Source: Trichobilharzia szidati (lineage: Eukaryota; Platyhelminthes; Trematoda; Strigeidida; Schistosomatidae). From it: a stretch of DNA of 64,000 nt. Position numbers and translations under genes: made by a program. The notes below the pieces were generated by a model. It did not search any database. It was not told the DNA's origin and worked only from the letters and a program-made list of their open reading frames with translations. Position 1 is the stretch's first letter. Each line of letters starts with the position of its first letter. Where the stretch lies: positions 49,015,564 to 49,079,563 of the forward strand of contig OX235279.1 of the NCBI GenBank assembly GCA_944472155.2. Reading direction: 5' to 3'. Shown here piece by piece: positions 1 through 12,300 of this stretch.

Positions 1-1325
1 TAAACAGAGGAATAGTAATAACGAAGAACAAAACAGTTTAACTGGAAATCATAAGTCACAAGGAGTGGATGCATCTGCACCAGCCATTGAGAAGGATTTT
101 GAGCCATGTCACCAATTGTTTCCAACCGTTGGTTTTACCATCCCGAGTACCCCAACCAGGAAGTCTACACCTTCCTACGTGGCTTAGACTAACTGTTGTG
201 GATTTCATTGACTGTTGCTATATTTTCGTTTGACTGCCGCTAGCTCTTTTCCAGCCTGGCCCTGTATCAGCTAACATTGCCTGTCGAGGAAGGCGATGAC
301 TAGGCATGCATGCGTAACACATGTCCTAACCATCTCAGTCGATGTAATTTCACAGTCCCGTCGACTGATTTCCCCACCTTACCTAGCACTCGACGCCTAA
401 CCTCAATATTGCTCACCTTATTATACCACTTCCCACGGGAGATAGAACGCAGACACCTATGATCGAAGACAGGTAATCTTTTCATGTCTTCCGCTCTCAA
501 TGGCCAGGTCTCACAGCTAGCCATAAAGGAGGACGGAGCGGACTGTTGAGTAGTACACCCGCCCTTTGGTCGATAGTCGGATATCACGTATAGGCCAGAG
601 ACGGCGTAAACTGGCATATGCGAAACTAGCCCTCTGTATTCGTACTGAGATTTCGTCAGAGATCAACCCGTTGGGGCTGATGGTACTTCCCAAATAATTG
701 AAGTGGTCAACGTGCTCTACCACTTCACTTCCTACTTCTAATCTAGGGGTCGGTGTATTCCAATCCTGCAACATCATCTTACATTTTACAGGGGCGAATC
801 GCATGCCAAACATTCTTAGATTGCAGCTGAAGGTGTTGAGAAGACTCTGCATTTTGTCAGCGTCCTCACCTAGAAGGACTATATCGTCTGCATATTCTAA
901 GTCGACGAGATTATTCCCTGGTAGCAAGTCAATCCCTGAGTCTCTGAAGTGAGTTAGGGTTTAGTCCATGAGTACGTCTATGATGAAATTGAATAGAAAT
1001 GGGGATAATGGGCATCCTTGACGGACGGCACTAGTCGTCACCACTTCAGATGACAACTCGCTGTAAGCCCTCACCTGGCTGCATGAGTTTGAGTAGAGTA
1101 GAGTGCCTTAATCAGTGCAATGTATTTTCTCGGCATTCCCTTTACAGCCAGGCATCGCCAGAGAACCTCTCGGTCGACAGAATGGAATGCAGCCTTTAGG
1201 TCAAGAAATATAATGATTGTTGGACGCCGGTAGGAATGCCTATGTTCTAGAATCTGTCGAAGGTTGAAGATATGATCAATGCACCCTCTTCCTGGCCTAA
1301 AACCTGCCTGCTAGCCAAAGTTGGT
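1..1325 (-). mobile_element. RTE-type LINE, 3' part of ORF2, degenerate (RTE-1)
   Basis: Reverse-transcriptase (RT) remnant of a non-LTR retrotransposon. On the minus strand it starts near 1320 with the RT motif QAGFRPGRGCID, continues with IIIFLDLKAAFHSVDREVLW, has the catalytic box LEYADDIVLLGEDADK near 890, then VDHFNYLGSTISPNG and VLLYG, and near 310 the RTE C-terminal signature [13 protein letters not shown]. The frame changes several times, so it is dead. The 5' half of the element is absent and the 3' end runs off the left edge. The terminal 100 bp match the RTE 3' remnant at 40190-40470. Family assignment rests on the YADD and RWLGHVLRM motifs; the exact schistosome family (SR2/Perere-like) is inferred. 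Confidence 0.85.
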
Positions 1326-2214
1326 AGACAGTAATTGTCGTCAATGTTTATGTCTCCAACATTGGTGGTGAGAAAATGGGAACAAAGGCTTTGCGTAGGC
1401 GGATACAGTTAGCATATGGATGATCTGACACAGCCATAAAGAGATGGAAGGTTAACTTTCTGTGAGCAACAACCAATCAAACGACTGTATTTTCCACTAA
1501 CAATAATCTACAATAGTGTACATTGACATCTGTAAATATGTGTTTATTTTCCTTAATAAACGATCTGTTGCCTGACCCTTGTCTTCTGTTGTTACAATAC
1601 CTGTTGTAGCACACTTTGTTTTTTTAGGGTCTCAATTTCGTTTTATCATATTGTAGTGTTGTAATTTACCAGTGTTTTGCATTCCTTCTGATGTTGATTT
1701 CGTGTATTTCAGGGAACTCATGTAACAATAGTAGCCAGTTGTGTTTTGCTACGTAGTTTAATAATTTAGAAAAAATACGTTGTAGAGATATAATGATCTT
1801 GTCTTTAAAGGGAATGGTGTACAGAATTTTCGACAGTCGGTGTAAACAATTTTTTAATCGTGGTGTATTTAGGGGTTATACTTCAGGTTATTAACATTTA
1901 TTCCTAAAGTTTTTTCAGAATGTTTACAAGTTGGCAACAGCAGCATTATGTAGTGTTAGTCAATGACCAAAACATTGACACTGATATCAATAATTAATCA
2001 ATTAATAATTAATTATTAATTAATTAATTAATTAATTGGGTGTTCGAAGATATGTAACTGTGACACCCATAAACTTGACTCACTCCTGTATGCCTGAGAA
2101 GGAGGTAAGTGGAAAGCTACTTATGCTTATCACATCTTTGTAGCCTTTTATTGCTTTTTGTGCTAACGAAAATCGGAACTGAAAAACATGAAGGTGCATT
2201 ACACCACCTGGACC
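1326..2214. other. No gene recognised; AT-rich, with TTAA microsatellite
   Basis: No coding signature or known element is visible. The only clear structure is a run of TTAA/ATTA repeats at about 1991-2037. Confidence 0.5.
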
Positions 2215-2405
2215 ATTGGATCGGATCCCAGTAGCTTAATTGTCCACGAGGTTTTCTTGTAAGCAGAAGGTCCTGGGTTCTAACCCCGGCGGGTGCGTAC
2301 TGACGACGAGTCCCAAGCCAGGAAGAAACAGCTGTCCAGTACTCCAGGTCTTCCAACGGTTCTCCAACCGATGTCAGCTCATGATGAAATCCTGTAATTA
2401 ATATT
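2215..2405 (+). mobile_element. tRNA-derived SINE, Sm-alpha-like (SINE1 copy)
   Basis: The head carries a pol III A box (TAGCTTAATTG at about 2232) and a weaker B box (GGTTCTAACCC, about 2276). A degenerate hammerhead-like core follows: CTGACGA, a GAGTCCC arm, then GGAAGAAAC. Next is the tail CAGCTGTCCAGTACTCC, ending in ATGATGAAATCCTG near 2392. The same modules in the same order occur near 41700, 51640 and 60060. Known: schistosome Sm-alpha SINEs combine a pol III promoter with a hammerhead ribozyme. Membership of that family is inferred. Confidence 0.7.
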
Positions 2406-2949
2406 TTTCTATAATCCCGTCCTATAATGGGTGGTGTTTAGCAGTGTTTGCCCAGAGATTTGTGTAGGCCCATTAGGTCATGACAGGTGCACTACCCCTG
2501 AGTAATAGCCGCTACCTTAACGTGGTGGTAGGGTTTGCAGTGTCACAACGAAACAACGACTTACACTTGTTGGAACAAGTATTCCTGCAGTTTTTACCAT
2601 GCCAGAAATATCGTTTGTGTAGTTAGGTGTTGAATTAGTGGCAGCTATTAATTATCACAGTGCAAGTTGGTCATGTGTTGGAGGAGTGTCTGAGGGCGAA
2701 TTCCTACTGTTGGCGAATAGAGACGTAACAGGTAGCAACGAGGACGTTGCACTATGACCTTAACATAAACAAAAATTGTCAGTCTAGGGAAGAAATAACT
2801 AAACTTGCACCTAAGATTGACAGGAAGACTCATTCTGAGAGAGCATGGCATACCACCGATTCCTGTGTAAAACTGTGATCAAGGCTCTTAATAACCTGGA
2901 ACCAACGGTTGGTAAATGGCGATGGATTTCTGCTGCTGATAGACTCAAG

Positions 2950-3300
2950 AACGCTGATTCTGGTAGGTTTTAAACATGACGAGGAAAGAAAGATGCTGAA
3001 ATGCAAACTGACTTAAAGTCTCCACAATCACTGTGAACACTGGTGGGCGACAAAAGCGAAAGCGATGGAAAAGAATTCAGCAATAGATAACACCAGCAAA
3101 CTATTTAGACTCATCGGTGAAACAAGTTGTAAAAAACCACTGGTATGCGAAACGATTTCTGGGAACGGTACTTTAGTTACCTTTCACAATTGAAACGTTG
3201 TGAGAACATCGACTGGCTTGACTAACATTGTATCTAAAATCCAATAGTCTCATGTGTAGACTAAGCAGCTCTCAAATGAAACACCCGTGGGAACAAGATA
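2950..3300 (+). mobile_element. RTE LINE fragment, region upstream of the RT domain
   Basis: The translation around 3030-3180 reads HWWATKAKAMEKNSAIDN, then TSKLFRLIGETSCKKP, VCETISGNGTL. This is the linker between endonuclease and RT in RTE elements. It decays quickly past 3200, with stops in all frames. It is unconnected to the minus-strand RTE-1 fragment nearby and is probably a separate insertion. Confidence 0.6.
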
Positions 3301-3881
3301 TGTTTTCGGTTCAGTTGACTCCTAGTTTAAACTTAGGGGTGTGGGTTTGTGTGAATTGGTTAAGCGCTATGAAGTAAGAACTACAAACTGTTAGTGACAT
3401 GGCTCAGCTGCACTCACGCCTCGTGATCCTCCAGATCCATGTAATCCTCATCTTTTTAAAATATTTATTCATAGTTCATAGTAGTTCCTTAGAATTTTGT
3501 TCTGTACCTTTGTGCAAAGTTTTACTTTGAAGAATCAGTCAGGCGGATTAACATGTATGCACTCAGTAGGTAAAGTAATTATGATACATAGGGTGGTTAG
3601 GTTTCATGATTGACGCGCAATCTTTAAATCACGAACTATTATATTTCAGCCGAATGGTTGTATGATAGTGCTCATGTCTGGAAACATGACGGTTCCCGCC
3701 GGTTCGTGAGTGCCTGCTGTTGAAGATTTCTACACCATAACGAATAACCAATTAGGTCACTGCTTTCTGATGTTGCTGTTTCTTTTCATGAGTCAATCAC
3801 TAAGCTGGGCATTTTTTTTCATAATTTTTAGATTTTGATTTGGTTTGTAATTTTTTTCTTTCTGTCTTCTTATCAAAACAG
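3301..3881. other. No feature recognised
   Basis: Only the polypyrimidine tract and splice acceptor of the following exon, about 3852-3881, are readable. Confidence 0.4.
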
Positions 3882-4251
3882 CTGGTCTCTAGCTTGCCTT
3901 CGCCTTTACGTAGGCAAATGGAACGAATAAATCAGCGCCCTTCATTGGCTGTAAACACTGAATCAACAGAAATGGATGATTTCAGTGAAAATGATATCGT
4001 GCATTATGGAGATGTTGAATCCGGTAATCAAGAATTCAACCCTCTCAAAAGCTACCGCGAACTATATGCCAATGCGATTGTCCCTCGTAAGCATTTAAGA
4101 GCTACACATCGATGGGTTTTGCTACCGTCCCACAGTACTCCCCGATTACCGATTGATTCTGTAACGTTTCCACCTGGACCGCGTCACTCTGGCTTCGACG
4201 TGAATAAGGAAGGAAAACTGCGTCCAACTGTCAAGTTTTTGCTTCGCATAG
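3882..4251 (+). CDS. Internal exon of an unidentified protein
   Basis: I do not recognise this protein. A strong acceptor (T/C-rich run from about 3852 ending in AAAACAG at 3881) is followed by 370 bp open in one frame, and then a donor (CATAG/GTATGG at 4251/4252). The product has a Ser/Asn/acidic stretch (STEMDDFSENDIVHYGDVES) followed by a more ordered segment (YRELYANAIVPRKHLRATHR, WVLLPSHSTPRLP, SVTFPPGPRHSGFD, LRPTVKFLLRI). Composition and splice sites differ clearly from the surrounding TE debris. No partner exon is identifiable within the window; both lie across AT-rich or TE-filled DNA. It could be an exon of a plus-strand gene truncated by the gap and satellite to the right. Length alone gives moderate support for coding. 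Confidence 0.55.
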
Positions 4252-4959
4252 GTATGGGCTATGTAACTGTCATTGCTTATTGGTTTTGAATAAGTATTTT
4301 ATAAAAGGTTTCTGGTTTGAGTAATTATTTTATTAGACATCACTTATGAAGTGCGTTACCAGTTTGTTGTAATTTCCTGAGAAATAGGAAATTATTCCTA
4401 ATGTATAGTGATCACTTCACCTGATGACGATGGTTCAGTAATCTGCCAGACAGTTTTCGTTCTCACCATTCTTTCAAGCTTTACTTTGGTTTTCACCACC
4501 TTGTATAGTAAGTATCCTTTGGTATCAATCAATGCAATACTACTAAAGTAGAACTTACAGAAAAGTGAGGTGAGAAAGTAAGTCGGTAGTTATACGTAAT
4601 TAGAAATTTAGTGTATGAAACTCTACGCGGATCCTTCGTTGTTGATAGATAACTTACTGTTTTCAGTCAGTGTAACGTGTTTGGCAGTAATAATTGATAA
4701 GATCTTCGTGCATTTGTTTCGTCTATCCGTATTGTTCAATATCTCACAGTCGCTATTATTATCATCATCAGTATAGATGGTGTATCTCTTGGTGGTAACA
4801 GCCATTATGTTCCACGCATTTAGTGGCAGTTAGCGAATGATTCAATGATGTGTTAATACATTTCATTTGGGTGATGAAGTGTCTATGTGTACGAAAGGTT
4901 GTTTAGCAAAGGGTTATTGATTGATAGAAAAGGTTATGGAGCTGCATGGATGTTGTTTT
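4252..4959. other. No feature recognised
   Basis: No motif, repeat or coding signature could be assigned. It probably includes the intron after the exon ending at 4251. Confidence 0.35.
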
Positions 4960-5086
4960 ATTGATCACTGCGGTGTAATTGCTCTGTAAGTATGGTATGT
5001 GCTTTGCACCGTGTAAGTGCAAAGTACTGTTACAAGATTGGCAGGAGCCTGTACCTGCACTCACTGTTGCGGGTGAACCGCTTGAA
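4960..5086 (+). mobile_element. RTE LINE (RTE-2), part upstream of the nested PLE
   Basis: Translating from 4996 gives GMCFAPCKCKVLLQDW and then EPVPALTVAGEPLE, ending at 5086. The reading continues in the same frame, after the PLE and one copy of the 12-bp duplication are removed, at 7323 with VVDKFVYLGSCVS. It is therefore the upstream half of one RTE copy split by the PLE. Upstream of about 4975 the frame has a stop and homology fades. Confidence 0.8.
5075..5086. repeat. Target-site duplication, left copy
   Basis: GAACCGCTTGAA. An identical 12-mer in the same orientation is at 7311-7322, exactly at the right end of the PLE. Joining the flanks through one copy restores the interrupted RTE reading frame. 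Confidence 0.9.
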
Positions 5087-5126
5087 ATATGTGTAAAACT
5101 TGGGCACTGTGGTAGTAAGTAATTCC

Positions 5127-5240
5127 ATATTAGTTTGTTTATTAGATATATCACATAGTGAAACAGTATTATTTACTGGATGACGTTTCGAACAAAATTT
5201 ATTGTTCATAATCGTATCAATTGTAATCACACGACTTTGA
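5127..5240 (-). repeat. PLE-1 3' terminal repeat, inverted to 7197-7310
   Basis: These 114 bp are the reverse complement of 7197-7310 with three mismatches by eye. The copy lies directly after the end of the PLE coding region. Only this side carries the extra 40-bp tail (5087-5126) with the motif GTGCCCAAGTTTT (minus strand). That tail recurs at the 3' ends of PLE-4 (about 62031-62066) and, diverged, PLE-5 (about 62950-62985). Confidence 0.9.
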
Positions 5241-7196
5241 CACTTGAGTTTTATAGTTTCCTTTGTTCTCTCCTATTTGTCGTATGGGTAGTTGAATTTT
5301 CGAGATATCGGGGAGAGGTGATGAATCATTCCTATTACATGTATTTGTAGTTGATTCGATAAACAAAGCTTCTGTTATCAATCTCTCCCTATGACATTAG
5401 ATTTTAAAACTGTCATCCTATGCCATCCTATTGTATGGTTGTGTGTAACTGCATGTAGTGCTATAGCTGAACTATTCTCTAGATTTCTTATCTTGTCCGG
5501 GTCAACCAATCTAGATTTTGCTAGGTTTTTATGTTCAGCTAGTCTGACTGCCCCTGTTCTACTAGTATGACTTATGTATTTGACCTGACAATCATTCCGG
5601 CAGGGTATGAGATAAACTAAATTGTTTTGTCTTAAAGGCTCTACAGGATCGTTTAACCGACAAAGCTTGTTTCTAATTGAGTTTGTGGGTTTGAATGCCA
5701 TTTTTATTACTGCCTGCTTGTTAAGAATTCTGCGTAAGGCTTCCGAGATTCCTTCCTTGTATGGAATTACTACTGATGATTTAGATTCCTTATTATTGGT
5801 GTCGTCATTAATATTATGAATATTATCACTATCATTATTATTATTATCATTATTATTGTTATTATCACTATCTCTGTTATCATTATTTATTTTATTTTTA
5901 CATTTCCTTACATATTTCTTGACTAATTTATCCGTGTGATTATTAAGTTTCAAGGCTTCTTTTATATGTATCAGTTCCTGTTTTAGATTTTCTTTGGTAC
6001 TGCTTAGTTTTTGTGCTCTGTCATTTAAACATTTCACCAATCCTATTTTTACTGACATAGGATGGGACGATCGGAAGTCCAAATATCTGTTTGAGTGTGT
6101 GGGTTTCCTGTAAACACACTACTGTGTTTAACTTCTCATCTTCTTTCCTCTTTACGTTGCAATCTAACATTGGGAGCTGCCCTTCCTGATTTTCCAATTC
6201 ATAAGTGAATTGAATTGCTTCAACCTTCGAGTTGATGTGTTCGAAAAACCTATCTATATCTTGTGTTTTAAGTACAGTGAATGTGTCATCTACATACCTC
6301 CACCATACTTTTGGGGTTGGGGTGAACGTTTCAATCGCTATGCTTTCCGACTTATCCATGAATATATCTGCTACAACTGGGGATATGGTGATCCCATGGC
6401 AACTCCTTCAGTTTGTTTGTATATTTTCCCTTGAAGTTTAAATACTGTGGAAGTCAGGCATAGCTGTACTCCCAGCATTATGTCCTCAAGTGGCACTTTT
6501 GTCCTGAGTTCGATTTCTTGGTCAGAAATGAGTTCGTTTCTGACTGCCTCCATAGCCATATTTATTGGTATACGTGTGTATAAGCTGATAATGTCAAAAC
6601 TAACCATTTTTTCTTCATTATCTAATTTTAAATTATCTAATGTGTGTTTTATTTCATAAGAATTTGTTAGTCTAGATTTCGAGTGGATTTTTAGGGGATT
6701 TAATACCATGGCTAAATATTTAGATAATTCATAAGTAGGTGAATTTCTAAAATCAACTATAGGCCTAATAGGGTATCCTGACTTATGAACTTTAACAACA
6801 CCATACATCCTACTGGGGTTATTAGTTTTGGGCATTAAATTAAACCACTTAGAGTCACCTAGAAACGGCTTCATTCGGCGTATAAGGTCCGCTGTGGATT
6901 TATTAACTTTATTCATAACTGTATCTATTGGTTTATTAATTTCCACATATGGTCCTGTTTGTATGTGAGTATTTACCTTGTCCAAATAGTCTGATTTGTC
7001 TAATACAACTGTTGCATTTCCTTTGTCTGACTTTGTGATAACTATATCCTTGTTATTCTTAAGGTGTTTCAGGGCTTCTATCTCTTGTTTTGTCAGGTTG
7101 GGTTTTCCACATTTTTGTCGTTTTAATGTCAGTGCACACTGTGCTCGTATTTCATCAGCCGTGGTTTTGTCTATCCCACTTAGTGCTATTTCTATT

Positions 7197-7310
7197 TCAA
7201 AGTCGTGTGATTACAATTGATATGATTATGAACAATAAATTTTGTTCGAAACGTCATCCAGTAAATAGTACTGTTTCACTATGTAATATATCTAATAAAC
7301 AAACTAATAT
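7197..7310 (+). repeat. PLE-1 5' terminal repeat, inverted copy
   Basis: Inverted copy of the 3' repeat, fused to the start of the coding region at about 7200. Known: Penelope elements often carry pseudo-LTRs in tandem or inverted orientation. It contains the stem GAAC(7230-7233)/GTTC(7244-7247), followed by CGAAACGTC and a short CAGTA/TACTG hairpin. Confidence 0.88.
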
Positions 7311-8176
7311 GAACCGCTTGAAGTTGTTGATAAGTTTGTGTATCTGGGTAGTTGTGTGAGTGCTGGCGGAGGGGTGACGGATGAGATTTCCAATCGTGTA
7401 ATGAAGGCTAGGGTGGCATACATCAACTTGAGCCACCTCTGGCGCCGTCGCGACGTTAGCTTGGCTGTCAAAGGTCGGGCATACAATGCTTCGGTGCGGG
7501 CTGTCTTGCTCTACGCCTGTGAAGCCTGGCCTCTCCGAGCTGAGGATGTGAGCCGACTCTGCGTGTTTGATCGTCGCTGTCTCCGCAGGATTGCTTGCGT
7601 TCTATGGCATCGTCGCGTGAGTAATTCTGAGGTTCGGCAGCGTGTGTTTGAACACAGTGGAGATCACCATTCATTGAGTGTCGTTATCTGGGAACACGGG
7701 TTCCGGTGGCTTGGACATGTGCTTCGAGTGTCATCCCAGAGGCTTCCGTACAGGTCTGTGTTCGCTAGTCCTGGGACGGGATGGAAAAGGCGGAGGGGTG
7801 GTCAGTCCATGACGTGTCGTCGTGGGATGAAGGATTTTTGTGCTAGATTAGCATCGATTGGTGCGTCACGACTCCCTGGTTGGGGTCCGCGAGATAGCTC
7901 GTATCGATGGCTCGAAACGTTATCGGATATGGCGGAGAGTGGTGATCAATGGCGAACGTGTTGCAATTTCCTTCTTCCTTCCCTTCGTGATGATAGTTCA
8001 GGAATACTGTTTGAACTTGTTAAACATGACTGTTCTCCTTCCAGATGAAGTTCTTTATCCGTTCTCTCCTTATATTTTTAATTTTAATCTATGTTGTTTT
8101 ACTATTATTGTGTGGCGCATCTTTCTTGGTGTCATATTATACCAAGTTTTTTCTGCGTTTAAATAAAATAAATAAT
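7311..8176 (+). mobile_element. RTE LINE (RTE-2), C-terminal coding part and 3' tail
   Basis: Open for 236 codons from 7338 to 8048. Signatures in order: [109 protein letters not shown]. These are the RTE post-RT region and C-terminus. The 3' UTR ends in an A-rich tail, AAATAAAATAAATAAT at 8161-8176. The first 12 bp duplicate 5075-5086 because of the PLE insertion. The sequence is clearly different from the RTE-1/RTE-4 type, so it is a second RTE family. Confidence 0.88.
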
Positions 8177-8867
8177 TGCTCACCTCACTGTTACAATTCC
8201 TTATTACTTTCTGTTGACTCATATCAATGACTACTTTCAACTCTTGTCATGTGTTTATTGATTCTCTCCATGTACACTGTTAGGCACACATGACTTCTTG
8301 AATTGCTATACTTTTCGAGATAGTGTACATCTCTATAATCTGCAAAGGGATTATTTTTCTTAGTGATAAAAATCAGTATCTCATAGTTGCACTAAGCTAA
8401 CTGTAGTGGTTTAGTGTGTATACTAAAAGTAAGCTGTACAAGGTTGATTAACAGTGGGCGAACAAACGTGTGTAGCACAGATTGCAAGTATCCATTGGCG
8501 GTTAGTGCCTAAAAAGTATAAATCTAGTTGTTGTTTTTTTGTTTTTGAAGTTTCGTATCACTCATTTTGAAAGAACTGCGATTACTGAATTTTTTGTTAT
8601 AAATTGGGTTGAACTGAGCACACGACTCAAAAAGTGTGACTTCCCAATAAAATCATTTTATTTGTATAGTTTGCTTTTTCTAAGAGCTTAGCATTGAAGA
8701 AGTAACTGATATTAAAGCTATTTTTATTAGCTGCAAATCTAGGAATTATTTCCAGATTTTTGAGGATTTTCGATTATCATTTTTGATATAATATCTTCTA
8801 TTCAATCTTTTAAAGGAATATTTCGCATCCCAACTGTTTGTAATTACACCTTTTGTCACTTTGTTTA
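8177..8867. other. No feature recognised before the gap
   Basis: AT-rich DNA without coding or repeat signatures. It runs into an assembly gap. Confidence 0.4.
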
Positions 8868-9367
8868 NNNNNNNNNNNNNNNNNNNNNNNNNNNNNNNNN
8901 NNNNNNNNNNNNNNNNNNNNNNNNNNNNNNNNNNNNNNNNNNNNNNNNNNNNNNNNNNNNNNNNNNNNNNNNNNNNNNNNNNNNNNNNNNNNNNNNNNNN
9001 NNNNNNNNNNNNNNNNNNNNNNNNNNNNNNNNNNNNNNNNNNNNNNNNNNNNNNNNNNNNNNNNNNNNNNNNNNNNNNNNNNNNNNNNNNNNNNNNNNNN
9101 NNNNNNNNNNNNNNNNNNNNNNNNNNNNNNNNNNNNNNNNNNNNNNNNNNNNNNNNNNNNNNNNNNNNNNNNNNNNNNNNNNNNNNNNNNNNNNNNNNNN
9201 NNNNNNNNNNNNNNNNNNNNNNNNNNNNNNNNNNNNNNNNNNNNNNNNNNNNNNNNNNNNNNNNNNNNNNNNNNNNNNNNNNNNNNNNNNNNNNNNNNNN
9301 NNNNNNNNNNNNNNNNNNNNNNNNNNNNNNNNNNNNNNNNNNNNNNNNNNNNNNNNNNNNNNNNNNN
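8868..9367. other. Assembly gap (500 N)
   Basis: Exactly 500 unknown bases. This is a conventional placeholder size, so the true length is probably unknown. The satellite starts at the first called base after it, so the array very likely extends into the gap. Confidence 0.98.
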
Positions 9368-12300
9368 GATGGTGACAGATAGTCGAGGTTTAGTTGATGC
9401 TTAACTTGCATTGTAGCTGGAGAATACAGGTGTGTGTCATTTCAGCTTGTATTCATTCGTAAGCTCTTAAGCTACATGACCCAGCACCACGATAATTTTA
9501 CACACACACACTCGTATCATATTCGCTCGACAAGTTGACATTTCCCTGCCTTTGGATTACTATTTAGCTATACGAGATTAAGTAGACGACGAGTGACATT
9601 TCTTATTCGTCTGAGTGATACAACATGTGGGATTTCTGTGTGCGATGAGGTATTGTGAAAATTGTTCGAACAGTCGGTCGGTGAGACAGTCAGTCACCTT
9701 ATAAGCTGAGAATAGCGTGTAAATATTTCCGATTGAAAGGCGTATATTCCGCCGACTACTCGAAGCTTCATACATAGTCAAGTTATAGTTAGTTGATGGT
9801 TGACTTGGATTTTCGCTGGAGAATAGAGGTGTGTGTGATGTCAGCTTGCATTCCTAGGCCGTGAGGAAGAAGGATGCCAATGCTTATGGAGTAGTTGAGA
9901 AGAGCATGGGAATAAGAAGGGTCGACGTGTGTGTATTTCGGCTGGCATAATATGTATATATAAATATGGCGAAGCCTGTCTACGTCTTTTCATATTCGAC
10001 TTGCATGCTTACTGTAATGACGTACTGATGTCAGCTTCGTATGATGATTTCTCAGAATCCTTCGAACACCCAATGTATAAGGAGGCGTAGGGAGTAATTC
10101 TGCTCGACAGGCTTATATTACGCCGACTCTCGAGATGGTGACAGATAGTCGAGGTTTAGTTGATGCTTAACTTGCATTGTAGCTGGAGAATACAGGTGTG
10201 TGTCATTTCAGCTTGTATTCATTCGTAAGCTCTTAAGCTACATGACCCAGCACCACGATAATTTTACACACACACATCGTATCATATTCGCTCGACAAGG
10301 TGACATTTCCCTGCCTTTGGATTACTATTTAGCTATACGAGATTAAGTAGACGACGAGTGACATTTCTTATTCGTCTGAGTGATACAACATGTGGGATTT
10401 CTGTGTGCGATGAGGTATTGTGAAAATTGTTCGAACAGTCGGTCGGTGAGACAGTCTGTCACCTTATAAGCTGAGAATAGCGTGTAAATATTTCCGATTG
10501 AAAGGCGTATATTCCGCCGACTACTCGAAGCTTCATACATAGTCAAGTTATAGTTAGTTGATGGTTGACTTGGATTTTCGCTGGAGAATAGAGGTGTGTG
10601 TGATGTCAGCTTGCATTCCTAGGCCGTGAGGAAGAAGGATGCCAATGCTTATGGAGTAGTTGAGAAGAGCATGGGAATAAGAAGGGTCGACGTGTGTGTA
10701 TTTCGGCTGGCATAATATGTATATATAAATATGGCGAAGCCTGTCTACGTCTTTTCATATTCGACTTGCATGCTTACTGTAATGACGTACTGATGTCAGC
10801 TTCGTATGATGATTTCTCAGAATCCTTCGAACACCCAATGTATAAGGAGGCGTAGGGAGTAATTCTGCTCGACAGGCTTATATTACGCCGACTCTCGAGA
10901 TGGTGACAGATAGTCGAGGTTTAGTTGATGCTTGACTTGCATTGTAGCTGGAGAATACAGGTGTGTGTCATTTCAGCTTGTATTCATTCGTAAGCTCTTA
11001 AGCTACATGACCCAGCACAACGATAATTTTACACACACACAATCGTATCATATTCGCTCGACAAGGTGACATTTCCCTGCCTTTGGATTACTATTTAGCT
11101 ATACGAGATTAAGTAGACGACGAGTGACATTTCTTATTCGTCTGAGTGATACAACATGTGGGATTTCTGTGTGCGATGAGGTATTGTGAAAATTGTTCGA
11201 ACAGTCGGTCGGTGAGACAGTCAGTCACCTTATAAGCTGAGAATAGCGTGTAAATATTTCCGATTGAAAGGCGTATATTCCGCCGACTACTCGAAGCTTC
11301 ATACATAGTCAAGTTATAGTTAGTTGATGGTTGACTTGGATTTTCGCTGGAGAATAGAGGTGTGTGTGATGTCAGCTTGCATTCCTAGGCCGTGAGGAAG
11401 AAGGATGCCAATGCTTATGGAGTAGTTGAGAAGAGCATGGGAATAAGAAGGGTCGACGTGTGTGTATTACGGCTGGCATAATAGGTATATATAAATATGG
11501 CGAAGCCTGTCTACGTCTTTTCATATTCGACTTGCATGCTTACTGTAATGACGTACTGATGTCAGCTTCGTATGATGATTTCTCAGAATCCTTCGAACAC
11601 CCAATGTATAAGGAGGCGTAGGGAGTAATTCTGCTCGACAGGCTTATATTACGCCGACTCTCGAGATGGTGACAGATAGTCGAGGTTTAGTTGATGCTTG
11701 ACTTGCATTGTAGCTGGAGAATACTGGTGTGTGTCATTTCAGCTTGTATTCATTCGTAAGCTCTTAAGCTACATGACCCAGCACCACGATAATTTTACAC
11801 ACACACACACTCGTATCATATTCGCTCGACAAGTTGACATTTCCCTGCCTTTGGATTACTATTTAGCTATACGAGATTAAGTAGACGACGAGTGCCATTT
11901 CTTATTCGTCTGAGTGATACAACATGTGGGATTTCTGTGTGCGATGAGGTATTGTGAAAATTGTTCGAACAGTCGGTCGGTGAGACAGTCAGTCACCTTA
12001 TAAGCTGAGAATAGCGTGTAAATATTTCCGATTGAAAGGCGTATATTCCGCCGACTACTCGAAGCTTCATACATAGTCAAGTTATAGTTAGTTGATGGTT
12101 GACTTGGATTTTCGCTGGAGAATAGAGGTGTGTGTGATGTCAGCTTGCATTCCTAGGCCGTGAGGAAGAAGGATGCCAATGCTTATGGAGTAGTTGAGAA
12201 GAGCATGGGAATAAGAAGGGTCGACGTGTGTGTATTTCGGCTGGCATAATATGTATATATAAATATGGCGAAGCCTGTCTACGTCTTTTCATATTCGACT

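Larger units (their letters stand above)
5087..7310 (-). mobile_element. Penelope-like retroelement with GIY-YIG domain (PLE-1), inactivated
   Basis: PLEs encode a telomerase-related RT followed by a GIY-YIG endonuclease. On the minus strand, coding begins near 7206 and includes HLKNNKDIVITKSDKGNA, YGVVKVHKSGYPIRPIVDFR, MVSFDIISLYTRIPI, GVAMGSP, and the catalytic box WWRYVDDTFTVL near 6300. The endonuclease part is near 5570 (YLIPCRNDCQVKYISHTSRT, then VRLAEHKNLAKSR). The Y-I-S here replaces the usual Y-I-G. A single-base deletion just after GVAMGSP (about 6380) and another frame change near 6110 break the ORF. An Asn/Asp-rich low-complexity linker (about 5800-5890) separates RT and endonuclease. 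The element is 2224 bp, flanked by 114-bp inverted repeats and a 12-bp target duplication inside RTE-2. Confidence 0.92.

Noticed and set aside
8746..9411. Long ORFs crossing 8868-9367
   Set aside because: They consist almost entirely of N and reflect only the assembly gap.
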